A DNA stretch of 14,184 nucleotides from Bacteroidales bacterium (lineage in GTDB: Bacteria > Bacteroidota > Bacteroidia > Bacteroidales > WCHB1-69), in NCBI GenBank assembly GCA_031272415.1, contig JAISTU010000181.1, positions 1 through 14,184 on the forward strand, read 5' to 3'. Every line of letters begins with the position of its first letter. The first letter of the stretch is position 1. Both the position numbers and the translations under genes were made by a program. Below are positions 1-6,717 of this stretch, one piece after another. The notes below the pieces were generated by a model. The model saw nothing but the letters and a program-made list of their open reading frames with translations, was not told the DNA's origin and did no database searches.

Positions 1-597
1 CCTGAAAAATTTCTTTACCAAAGTGGCTATTTAACTCTGCGTGAGGGGATTACAGATGATTATAGTTTGGATTATCCCAATACGGAGGTGCTAAATTCGA
101 TGTCAAGCCTTTTGACGAGCAATATTGTGGGCAATGATAATTATGAAAGTTTTAGAAACAATATCCGTAAACATTTACTCAATAAAAACAAAGACGGTTT
201 TAAGGATGTTCTCAATATGTTACTATCGAAAATTCCTTACGATGACTACACCAAAGCCGCTCAGCAAGTAATTCAAAATGAGGACTACAAATTTCCTGCT
301 CAAGAATGGCTCTACCGATCCACAATTCTCTCATTTTTACAGGGTTGCGGAGTGGTTGTTGAGGCTGAATTGCACACTTTTAAAGGGCGTCCTGATTTGG
401 TGATTTCGTATCGTGGTTCAACTTTTATTCTTGAATTTAAAGTGGCATTCAAAACCGACAATGTAGAAGCAAAACTCACCGAAGCAGCAACACAAATCCG
501 TGAAAAAGAATACAGTAAACCCTATCCTGATGCCATTTGTTTAGCAATGGTAATTGATGACACACAAAGGCAAATTGTTGAATGTGCGGAAGTGTAA
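1..597 (+). CDS. AAA-ATPase-like / PD-(D/E)XK nuclease-superfamily protein, 3' part only
   Basis: The frame is open at the window edge, so only the last 198 residues are visible and the true start lies upstream. The first visible residues (tyrosine, 'GYLTLREG', then 'YPNTEVLNSM') match the junction seen in proteins that join an AAA-ATPase-like domain (PF09820 type) to a C-terminal PD-(D/E)XK domain (PF08011 type). The nuclease-like core is visible: GRPDLV with Asp at about fragment residue 132, then ILEFK with Glu 145 and Lys 147, followed by a Q-x-x-E-K-x-Y helix. All three expected catalytic residues are kept. These proteins are abundant, often multicopy, in Bacteroidota and their role is not settled; any ATPase site would lie outside the window. 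The stop is TAA at 595-597, and a heptamer repeat starts 3 nt after it. Family assignment is confident; function is not. Confidence 0.85.
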   Translation, partial: PEKFLYQSGYLTLREGITDDYSLDYPNTEVLNSMSSLLTSNIVGNDNYESFRNNIRKHLLNKNKDGFKDVLNMLLSKIPYDDYTKAAQQVIQNEDYKFPAQEWLYRSTILSFLQGCGVVVEAELHTFKGRPDLVISYRGSTFILEFKVAFKTDNVEAKLTEAATQIREKEYSKPYPDAICLAMVIDDTQRQIVECAEV

Positions 598-599
598 AT

Positions 600-624
600 A
601 ATTGAGAATTGAGAATTGAGAATT
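600..624. repeat. Heptamer tandem array (AATTGAG) x3 plus AATT
   Basis: Three perfect copies of AATTGAG are followed by AATT, 25 bp in all, starting 3 nt after the stop of the nuclease-like gene. An array of the same length and phase, with AATTGAG followed by two AATGGAG units, lies at 14010-14034. Related heptamers of another sequence flank the palindrome at 8575-8774. Confidence 0.85.
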
Positions 625-705
625 TTTCCCAAATATTAGAACGTTTTTATGCGAAAATGCAAAAAAAAAGTTTCCATTTGAAAATATTTTGGCAATAAGT
701 TCTAT

Positions 706-727
706 AAAAATCGGACAAAAATCGGAC
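706..727. repeat. 11-bp direct repeat, AAAAATCGGAC x2
   Basis: Two perfect, abutting copies of AAAAATCGGAC lie in the gap upstream of dnaA. They do not resemble DnaA boxes. Two copies are too few to claim an iteron. Confidence 0.7.
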
Positions 728-913
728 AAATATAAGTTAATTTTTTTCGCCTCTATTTAAAAGTATGAAAAACAAGGAGAAACGATTTTTGACAAGTCAG
801 AAAATTTTTATTTCATTGAAATACAAGTATTTATCAAAAAAACGGAGTAGGTATATAAACTTTTTTTTGACAAAATCAAGTGAAAATGAATTTTTTTTTC
901 AACTTTTTTATGG

Positions 914-921
914 TAATTTTG
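914..921 (+). promoter_or_regulatory. Possible -7 element (TAATTTTG) for dnaA
   Basis: TAATTTTG fits the Bacteroidota -7 consensus TAnnTTTG and would leave a leader of roughly 80 nt before the dnaA start. No TTTG or TTG is found about 20 nt upstream, and the surroundings are so AT-rich that a chance match is quite possible. Confidence 0.25.
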
Positions 922-1010
922 TAAATAACAAGAAAAGTCAATAGTATATTTTTTAATAGATTGATTTACTTGTTTTTATAGTTTTTTAACAGATTTAGTG
1001 ATATATTTAG

Positions 1011-2462
1011 ATGACAAACGCAAGATATATGAAGACAGACGGATATATATGTGTATGGAATGAGTGCCTTAAAATTATCAAAGACAACATTTCGAGTGAT
1101 AATTTTAAAACGTGGTTTACTCCTATAAAGCCTATTGCTTTGCAGGGGTCAATTTTGACATTACAACTTCCTACTTTATATTATTATGAAATATTAGAAG
1201 GCAATTATTTGTCTTTGCTCAAAACGGCAATTCGCAAAATTTTAGGGCAAGAGGGCAGACTGGAATACAAAATTTTGTTTGCCAAAGATGTAGGCATTAC
1301 TTTGCCTCCATCGAATGTTGTGCCTGTGGAAAACCCTGAAAAACAGCCGGGTATAGACGCAGCACCTCCTGGAATTGCGACCGAAATTGCCAATCCGTTT
1401 GTCTTACCGGGCTTGCAAAAAGTTAAAATTGAGTCTCAATTAAACCCCAATCTTAACTTTGAAAATTTCATTGAAGGGGAGTGCAATCGTTTGGCACGCT
1501 CGGCAGGACTTGCTATTGCACGAGACCCAGGAAAAACAGCATTCAATCCGCTCTTTATTTATTCTCCTGTCGGGCTGGGTAAAACTCACCTTTCTCACGC
1601 CATTGGATTGGAAACCAAAAGCATAGCAAAAGATGTTACCGTTGTTTATGTTACCGCAGAACAGTTTATTCAGCAATATGTAGAGGCGGCAAAAAGCAGT
1701 AATATTTCGGATTTTATCAACTTTTATCAATTGTTGGATGTGTTAATTATTGATGATATTCAATTTTTGAGTGGCAAAGGGAAAACACAAGAGGCTCTTT
1801 TTCATATATTTAACTATTTACATCAGCGAAATAAACAACTTATTTTTGCCTCTGATAAGTCGCCTTCGGAAATTACGGGATTTGACCAGCGTCTTTTGAG
1901 CCGTTTTAAATGGGGCTTGTCGGCAGATTTACAAGTACCTGATAAACAAACACGTATAAAAATCATTCATAATAAACTGTATATCAATGGAATATCAGGT
2001 ATTTCAGAAGAAGTAATTGAATATTTGGCAAATCATGTAGTCAATAGTGTGAGAGAAATTGAAAGTGCTATCATTGCTATTTTGGCACAAATTTCTTTCA
2101 ATAAAAAGACCAATATTACCGTAGATTTGGCAAAACAGATGATAGATAAATTTGTACAAAGTACAACCAGAGAAATGTCTATTGAATTTATACAGAGAGT
2201 TGTTTGTGATTATTTTCGATTGCCCAGAGAGATGATGTGTACAAGCAGTAGGAAGCGTGAATTGGTGCAAGCACGCCAAATTGCGATGTACTTTTCCCGC
2301 AAATTTACCAATAGTTCTATGTCTGAAATTGGTGCTCAATCGGGCAAAAAAGACCATGCAACAGTGTTACATTCTATACGTACAGTTGAAAATTGCAAAA
2401 AAATTGATAAAAATTTCAAAAATTCTTTGGACGAAATAGAACGTTTATTAAAAAATTCTTAA
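1011..2462 (+). CDS. dnaA: Chromosomal replication initiator DnaA
   Basis: This encodes the initiator ATPase that binds oriC and melts DNA to load the replicative helicase. All four domains are present in 483 residues: domain I (about 12-95, with the VWNECLKIIKDNIS and FKTWF motifs), a short linker (95-145), the AAA+ domain (about 148-330) and the helix-turn-helix domain IV (about 385-480). Visible motifs are Walker A GLGKTH (188-193), Walker B LIIDD (245-249), the sensor region ASDKSPSEI, the arginine-finger motif RLLSRF (294-299) and the signature KKDHATVLHSIRTV. The first Gly of the Walker A consensus is Ser185, followed by Pro186, where most DnaA proteins have Tyr-Gly-Gly. Met7 (codon at 1029) is an alternative start; no ribosome binding site decides between them. 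The gene is followed 48 nt later by the DUF58 gene. Confidence 0.97.
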   Translation: MTNARYMKTDGYICVWNECLKIIKDNISSDNFKTWFTPIKPIALQGSILTLQLPTLYYYEILEGNYLSLLKTAIRKILGQEGRLEYKILFAKDVGITLPPSNVVPVENPEKQPGIDAAPPGIATEIANPFVLPGLQKVKIESQLNPNLNFENFIEGECNRLARSAGLAIARDPGKTAFNPLFIYSPVGLGKTHLSHAIGLETKSIAKDVTVVYVTAEQFIQQYVEAAKSSNISDFINFYQLLDVLIIDDIQFLSGKGKTQEALFHIFNYLHQRNKQLIFASDKSPSEITGFDQRLLSRFKWGLSADLQVPDKQTRIKIIHNKLYINGISGISEEVIEYLANHVVNSVREIESAIIAILAQISFNKKTNITVDLAKQMIDKFVQSTTREMSIEFIQRVVCDYFRLPREMMCTSSRKRELVQARQIAMYFSRKFTNSSMSEIGAQSGKKDHATVLHSIRTVENCKKIDKNFKNSLDEIERLLKNS

Positions 2463-2510
2463 AAAAAATATTCATTTTCAAAGAAATAGAAACTTTATTA
2501 TTTTAAAATT

Positions 2511-3446
2511 ATGTCTCAAACGCAAATTGACCTCAACAGACTGAAAACTTTTAGCAATTTGGAACTTATTGCCAAACAAATTGTGGAAGGTTTTATTACA
2601 GGCTTACACAAAAGTCCTTTTCATGGATTTTCGGTTGAATTTGCGGAATATAAGCCCTATAATACAGGTGAGTCGACCCGAAATGTGGATTGGAAACTCT
2701 ATGCGAGAACGGATAAATTGTTTGTTAAACAGTTTGAGGAAGAAACCAATTTGCGGGCATATATGATTTTGGATGTGTCTTCTTCGATGTTTTTTCCGCA
2801 AAGGAACAATTTGTCGTTGGACAATCCCAATAAGATATATTTTTCGGTTTATGCGGCGGCAGCCATTATGCAGATTATGAAAAGTCAGCGTGATGCGGTA
2901 GGTTTGTCGCTCTTTTCGGACAAAGTGGTTTTCCATAGCCATTGTAAATCAAGTGCTTTGCATCATAAATCGCTTTATATGCGTTTGGAGGAACTTTTGA
3001 CGCCCATACCCGTTACGGAGCAGCATAATACCAATATCACAGACGCTTTGCACGAAATTGCAGAACGCATTCATAGACGCTCTTTGGTAGTGATTTTTAC
3101 AGACGCTTTTGATACTCATTCACAAGAGGAACTTTTTTTGGCATTGCAACATTTGAGACACAATAAACACGAGGTTATTTTGTTCCACGTTTATGATAAA
3201 AATTATGAAATAGACTTTAATTTTGATAATAAACCTTACAAATTTATCGATGTTGAAACGGCACAAATGCTCAAAGTAAATGCCGCCGAAACACGTTTGA
3301 TTTACAAAAAAGCCATTGAAGCATTTAGAAATGAACTCAAAGTCAGATGCGGACAATATCAAGTCGATTTGGTGGAAACGGACATCAATTCAGGCTTTAA
3401 TCAATTGCTAATGACTTACTTACTCAAACGAGAAAGAATGTATTAA
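2511..3446 (+). CDS. DUF58 / von Willebrand factor A domain protein
   Basis: This 311-residue protein without a signal peptide or membrane segment matches the DUF58 family. The family hallmark is seen at about 47-77 (KPYNTGES-R-VDW, then an AR-D-LFVKQFEEE motif). It is followed by a VWA-like fold with a complete metal-ion-dependent adhesion site: Asp88-x-Ser90-x-Ser92, Thr177 in NTNITDAL, and Asp198 in FTDAF. DUF58 proteins are commonly encoded beside a MoxR-type AAA+ ATPase and are thought to act as metal-dependent partner-binding proteins. No MoxR gene is in this window, so the partner, if any, is elsewhere. The gene lies 48 nt after dnaA and 24 nt before the DUF5063 gene and may be transcribed with them. 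The exact function is unknown. Confidence 0.9.
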   Translation: MSQTQIDLNRLKTFSNLELIAKQIVEGFITGLHKSPFHGFSVEFAEYKPYNTGESTRNVDWKLYARTDKLFVKQFEEETNLRAYMILDVSSSMFFPQRNNLSLDNPNKIYFSVYAAAAIMQIMKSQRDAVGLSLFSDKVVFHSHCKSSALHHKSLYMRLEELLTPIPVTEQHNTNITDALHEIAERIHRRSLVVIFTDAFDTHSQEELFLALQHLRHNKHEVILFHVYDKNYEIDFNFDNKPYKFIDVETAQMLKVNAAETRLIYKKAIEAFRNELKVRCGQYQVDLVETDINSGFNQLLMTYLLKRERMY

Positions 3447-3470
3447 AAAACAAGGAAAAAAATATATAAA

Positions 3471-4001
3471 ATGAATAAAAAAATTGATGATTCGGATTTA
3501 AAAGAGGGAAAAGAACTTTTTTTAGTAGCCTCTCAATATTGTAAATTTATAGAAAATATAAAAGATTTTCAGAAAACACAAATTTTGTCCTATCTAAACA
3601 AAATTTTGCCGCTTGTGTATCTCAAAACATCTCTTTTGCCTGATATTGCATTAGAAGATTATGCAAATATAGAGCAGTATATAGAAGAAGAACTATTAGA
3701 ATCGGTATATATATCGCTGATGGATAAATTTGCAGAGATAGATTATTTTCAAGCATTGGAAAAGACCAATAATGAAATAATTAGTTGTTCTCTTGTGCAA
3801 ATTTTAGCCGACCTATATCAATCTTTAAAAGATTTTGTGTTGTCATTTTCAAGTGCAAAATTTGCCACCCAACAAGCCGCCATTTGGATATGCAAAGATA
3901 GTTTTATATTCCAATGGGGCGAAACCCTGCTAAATGCACTGCTATATATACACCCACTCGCATTTCCATTTGAAAAAGAAACAGAAGACTTTGTCGATTA
4001 A
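3471..4001 (+). CDS. DUF5063 domain protein
   Basis: This 176-residue, largely helical, acidic cytosolic protein matches the DUF5063 family pattern. The marks are an N-terminal helix with a conserved 'YCKFIEN' region, LPLVYLKTSLLPD in the middle, then SLVQILADLYQSLKDFV, and near the C-terminus AIWICKDSFIFQWGETLLNAL followed by IHPLAF. The family is known mainly from Bacteroidota and has no established biochemical role. No catalytic motif, signal peptide or membrane segment is apparent. The start ATG lies 24 nt after the DUF58 gene, so co-transcription is likely. The assignment rests on recalled family patterns. Confidence 0.75.
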   Translation: MNKKIDDSDLKEGKELFLVASQYCKFIENIKDFQKTQILSYLNKILPLVYLKTSLLPDIALEDYANIEQYIEEELLESVYISLMDKFAEIDYFQALEKTNNEIISCSLVQILADLYQSLKDFVLSFSSAKFATQQAAIWICKDSFIFQWGETLLNALLYIHPLAFPFEKETEDFVD

Positions 4002-4041
4002 AACTAAAAAATGGTTTTAACTTTATGCCACTGCCTCAACT

Positions 4042-4070
4042 CGTCATTGTGGGCTTGCCATGCAATCTCT
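4042..4070. repeat. Degenerate dispersed repeat of the GTCATTGC...GCAATCTC type
   Basis: The stretch CGTCATTGTGGGCTTGCC, then ATGCAATCTCT, has the layout of a short imperfect palindrome (ATTG...CAAT arms, wobble pairs next to them). Repeats with the frame GTCATTGC...GCAATCTC recur in intergenic DNA of many bacteria. This looks like one decayed copy, in a 167-nt gap with no other gene. Confidence 0.4.
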
Positions 4071-4090
4071 GTTTAAAATAAAAAAAAAAA

Positions 4091-4098
4091 TAATTTTG
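4091..4098 (+). promoter_or_regulatory. Possible -7 element (TAATTTTG) for the DUF422 gene
   Basis: This matches TAnnTTTG and lies 70 nt before the start at 4169. No upstream TTTG partner is seen and the local sequence is A-rich, so chance is a serious alternative. Confidence 0.22.
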
Positions 4099-4168
4099 AA
4101 ATTTTACAATAAATAACCCAATAAATCGTCAAAAAGGTATATACATAAACATTATACGTTAAAAAGAT

Positions 4169-5113
4169 ATGGAAAATTTAAATTGGTTTACATTTATCCC
4201 TTCGTGGGTTATACAAGATTTGTTAGTCTTGTTTGCAGGTTTGCTTTGGTTGTTTTTTGTGCTCAAAAACGAAAAGAATCCCAAAAGCATTATTTTGGAG
4301 TGTGTGTGCTTTATTTTTTGTTATGCAGCCATTTATGAAAACTTGGCGGGCGTGATGGGTTGGTACGGTTTCGGACGTTCGATCGTGATGATTTTTAATG
4401 TTCCTATTACCGTGCCATTGGTTGAGTATTTAGTGGTTTATACCTCTATTCGGCTTATCCAACACACGAGAACGCCGCTTTGGGCAATCCCGTTTTTTGT
4501 TGGTTTTATGGGCATGCTGTTCGACTTTACACTTGACCCGCTCGCTGTTCGACAAGTACACGAAACTGTCGAATGCACAACAGGCATTGGTCGCTGGAGT
4601 TGGTTCTTTGATCCCAGCCATGCAAACATTCTAAATGTTACTGTTTATAACTTCCCCGGTTGGGTGTTACTTTGCGGGTATTCGTCAGCCTTTATTCTAC
4701 TTGGCAGAAAATGGTTCGAGAAGGCAAAAAACAAAACATTGATTGGCTATCTCTATCCTCCTGTTTGCTTATTGGCGGCTTTGTTGGTAATGGTTTCTCC
4801 ATTATCTGCATTTTTGTTATGGTTAGGACCTATGTTTGATAAGGGCGGCTTAACGGAATGGATTATGCTTGCCGTTTGGTTTATTATCCCGCTGACGTTA
4901 CTCTTTATTTTCGGTAGAAAATATACCAAACCACTCAATGCGAAAACCGATTATTTAATATTTTTGATGCTTATTGGCTTTCATGTTGTCAATATCCTTT
5001 TTGCTTTGATTGGGCAATATTGGGAAATTCTACCATTGCAAATAGGCATTGCAATATTACAAACGGCAATCGTTTTATTTATTTATTATGGCAGTCGTAA
5101 AGCAAAGTGTTAG
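4169..5113 (+). CDS. DUF422 (carotenoid biosynthesis / CruF-like) integral membrane protein
   Basis: This is a 314-residue polytopic membrane protein with about eight or nine hydrophobic segments (near 14-31, 40-60, 73-93, 100-120, 160-178, 192-215, 227-247, 260-281, 286-306). It resembles the DUF422 family, which includes CruF, a carotenoid 1',2'-hydratase, and uncharacterised relatives. Supporting features are the conserved Glu in the second segment (YENLAGVMGWYGFG), the FDFTLDPLAV motif at about 117-126, the aromatic RWSWF stretch, and VYNFPGWVL before the next membrane segment. No other carotenoid gene is in the window, so a pigment role is unproven. The start ATG at 4169 gives a short N-terminus before the first helix. 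Its last 26 nt overlap the start of the DUF2147 gene in another frame, which suggests the two were transcribed together. Confidence 0.65.
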   Translation: MENLNWFTFIPSWVIQDLLVLFAGLLWLFFVLKNEKNPKSIILECVCFIFCYAAIYENLAGVMGWYGFGRSIVMIFNVPITVPLVEYLVVYTSIRLIQHTRTPLWAIPFFVGFMGMLFDFTLDPLAVRQVHETVECTTGIGRWSWFFDPSHANILNVTVYNFPGWVLLCGYSSAFILLGRKWFEKAKNKTLIGYLYPPVCLLAALLVMVSPLSAFLLWLGPMFDKGGLTEWIMLAVWFIIPLTLLFIFGRKYTKPLNAKTDYLIFLMLIGFHVVNILFALIGQYWEILPLQIGIAILQTAIVLFIYYGSRKAKC

Positions 5114-5489
5114 TGTCGTTTTCTTTTTAGCATTTGTATTCTTATCCAATGCACAGGATTTGACAGGCACTTGGTTGACAACAAACGGTGAAAGTCATGT
5201 CAAAATCTACATGTCGGGAAATGGTTTGTATTACGGAAAATAGGTGTGGACAAAACTGCAAACAGATAAAGCAAAAAGTTTCTGGGGGGCAATGATTTTG
5301 ACAGATTTCAAAAAAGAAAGCCAAACAGTGTATAAAGGTACCGTCCATGACCCCGAAAAGAATGACAGTTACAAATGCACAATCACAATAAAAGACAACA
5401 ACCATTTGGATTTGAGAGGCTATATCGGTATTCCCTTATTCGGTAGAACTGAACACTGGACAAGGGTTGTTGAGAGACAAGAGGGCTAA
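5088..5489 (+). pseudogene. DUF2147 secreted protein interrupted by an in-frame TAG
   Basis: Two halves in the same frame make one DUF2147 protein. The first half (5088-5243) starts at an ATG that gives a clear signal peptide (hydrophobic run ending SNA, cleavage before QDLTGTW), then the family opening GTWLTTNGESHVKIY and GLYYGK. It stops at TAG 5241-5243. The next codon continues without a frame change as VWTKLQ, then the family end motifs GTVHDPEKNDSYKC, LRGYIGIPLFGRT and WTRV. Family members usually read YYGKIVW here, so the stop replaces about one residue. TAG is an ordinary stop elsewhere in the window (5111-5113, 944-style frames aside), so readthrough is not expected. A recent nonsense mutation or a sequence error are both possible. 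DUF2147 proteins are exported, of unknown function. The 5' end overlaps the DUF422 gene by 26 nt. Confidence 0.75.
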
Positions 5490-5513
5490 AATCAGCAAAA
5501 GTATAAATTAAGA

Positions 5514-5792
5514 ATGAAAATATATGAATTTGAAACTGTAATTTGCAAGACACCTGATATGGACGCCACATACGTTGCTTTTCCTTATGATTTGAGAAAA
5601 GAATTTGGCAAAGGCAGAGTAAAAGTATATGCTGAATTTGACGGCATTCCTTACAACGGTAGCATTGTAAATATGGGTATAAAAAATCCTGACGGTTCAA
5701 TTTGTTATATCATCGGTATCCTAAAATCTATACGTAAAACTATCGGCAAACAAGCAGGCGATATGGTAAAAGTGAAAATAAAATGTTTATAA
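5514..5792 (+). CDS. DUF1905 domain protein
   Basis: This 92-residue protein matches the small DUF1905 beta-barrel-like family. It shows the F-E-T opening, 'YVAFPYDLRKEFGKGRVKV' (family: small residue, Pro, then 'rgrvkV'), FDGIPYNGSIVNMG, a 'YIIGILKSIRKTIGK' segment, and the closing GDMVKVKI. The characteristic end motif (R-K-x-I-G-K-x-x-GD-V-V-V) is intact. The biochemical role is not established. It has no signal peptide. It follows the broken DUF2147 gene by 24 nt and may share a transcript with it. Confidence 0.8.
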   Translation: MKIYEFETVICKTPDMDATYVAFPYDLRKEFGKGRVKVYAEFDGIPYNGSIVNMGIKNPDGSICYIIGILKSIRKTIGKQAGDMVKVKIKCL

Positions 5793-5798
5793 TTTCGG

Positions 5799-5835
5799 CA
5801 ATGTTGAAAAAATATTGTGATAATTTTTAATTTTT
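5799..5835 (+). terminator. Weak stem-loop and T-tract after the DUF1905 gene
   Basis: CAATGTT (5799-5805) can pair with AATATTG (5811-5817) around a 5-nt loop, with one G-U pair, and T-rich sequence follows. The stem is AT-rich and weak, so this is only a candidate. It sits 7 nt after the stop codon and just before the rnfB promoter. Confidence 0.3.
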
Positions 5836-5868
5836 AATTTTTAATTGAAGAATTTGTGTATCTTTGCA
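5831..5868 (+). promoter_or_regulatory. Promoter region of the rnfB-pepP-queH operon
   Basis: It contains TATCTTTG (5859-5866), a match to the Bacteroidota -7 element TAnnTTTG, preceded by repeated TTTTTAA blocks and TTG at 5845-5847. The 38-bp block is identical at 35 positions to the block upstream of glmS (8786-8823), which supports a shared functional role. No well-spaced -33 TTTG is visible. The leader to the rnfB ATG is about 40 nt. Confidence 0.65.
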
Positions 5869-5908
5869 TTTTATAAAACAGAAGTAACAAACAGAATTAA
5901 GGTATCTT

Positions 5909-6715
5909 ATGGATTTGATAATATTATCAGTAGGGATTTTGGCTGCTATTGGAGCAGGGTTGGCGTTGATATTGTACTTTGTATCAAGGAAATTCAAAGT
6001 ATATGAAGACCCTAAAATAGATGAGATTGCGGCTTTATTGCCGGGTGCAAATTGCGGAGGCTGTGGTTTTGCAGGATGTAGAAATTTTGCAGAATTTATA
6101 GTCAAAAATGGCGGTTTGAACGGCAAAATGTGTCCTCCGGGCGGTGCGGCGACCAATGATGCTATTGCGGCTTTGATGGGTGGCGAAGCACAGGCTACTG
6201 TACCGACTAAAATTGTTTTGTGCTGCAATGGCACTTGTGAAAATGCTCCTTCTAAAATCAAATATGATTCTATTGCCTCATGTGCCTATGCCAACATGGT
6301 AACTGCCTCTGAATGTGGCTGTTCATACGGTTGTTTGGGCTGTGGAGATTGCGTAAAAGTTTGCGGATTTGATGCCATTGCTATTGATGTGGCAACAGGT
6401 ATGCCGCAAATTTCCGACAAATGTGTCCAATGTGGTGCTTGTATAACGGCTTGTCCACGAAATTTGCTCACCAAAGTGCCACAAACAGAGCAAGGAATTG
6501 TTTGGGTAGCATGCAAAAATAAAGAAAAAGGGGTAGAGGCAAAGAAAAATTGCACTGTTGCTTGTATCGGCTGTATGAAGTGCGTAAAAAGTTGTCAATA
6601 TGAGGCTGTTACGGTAGCAGATAGTTTGGCAACAATTAACGAAAAATGTATCGCTTGCAAAACCTGTGCAGAAGGCTGCCCGACAAAAGCAATACATATT
6701 TACCCCATCGCTTAA
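5909..6715 (+). CDS. rnfB: Rnf/Rsx electron transport complex iron-sulfur subunit RnfB
   Basis: RnfB is the membrane-anchored ferredoxin-like subunit that carries electrons within the Rnf ferredoxin:NAD+ oxidoreductase. The 268 residues show one N-terminal membrane segment (3-25) and an Fe-S domain with Cys49, Cys52, Cys57 and Cys75. There is a middle domain with several extra cysteines (105, 106, 110, 125, 136, 138), as in the longer RnfB type. Two ferredoxin repeats follow at 142-182 (GCLGCGDCVKVC, then CVQCGACITACP), and a further pair lies at 219-257 (CIGCMKCVKSC, CIACKTCAEGCP). All cluster cysteines appear intact. No rnfC, D, G, E or A gene is in this window: the downstream genes are pepP (2-nt gap) and queH. 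The complex must be completed from elsewhere, or this RnfB acts on its own. Confidence 0.93.
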   Translation: MDLIILSVGILAAIGAGLALILYFVSRKFKVYEDPKIDEIAALLPGANCGGCGFAGCRNFAEFIVKNGGLNGKMCPPGGAATNDAIAALMGGEAQATVPTKIVLCCNGTCENAPSKIKYDSIASCAYANMVTASECGCSYGCLGCGDCVKVCGFDAIAIDVATGMPQISDKCVQCGACITACPRNLLTKVPQTEQGIVWVACKNKEKGVEAKKNCTVACIGCMKCVKSCQYEAVTVADSLATINEKCIACKTCAEGCPTKAIHIYPIA

Positions 6716-6717
6716 TA

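Larger units (their letters stand above)
598..1010. other. 413-nt AT-rich intergenic region upstream of dnaA
   Basis: This gap holds the heptamer array at 600-624, an 11-bp direct duplication at 706-727, long A and T runs, and a possible promoter element at 914-921. I looked by eye for DnaA boxes (TTATCCACA and close variants, both strands) and saw none, so there is no support for an origin here. A 59-codon frame at 765-944 is discussed among the rejected items. Confidence 0.6.

Noticed and set aside
765..944. A 59-codon ATG-started frame upstream of dnaA, with AAGGAG nearby at 774-779
   Set aside because: Its product is mostly Lys, Phe, Asn and Ser, as expected from A and T runs. The AAGGAG falls inside the frame, not before the ATG, and no family pattern is recognisable.
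598..1010. Possible oriC next to dnaA
   Set aside because: No DnaA boxes or close variants were found by eye on either strand; AT-richness and one 11-bp duplication are not enough.
2004..2357. Long minus-strand frames inside dnaA, glmS and other genes
   Set aside because: They lie wholly within strongly conserved genes and show no recognisable protein family.
5241..5243. TAG read as an amino acid (recoding)
   Set aside because: TAG ends the DUF422 gene at 5111-5113, and no structured recoding signal is evident, so ordinary nonsense or a sequence error is simpler.
6646..6717. N-terminal extension of pepP into rnfB
   Set aside because: The 24 extra codons are a shadow of the rnfB ferredoxin motifs in another frame; the ATG at 6718 fits the family start.
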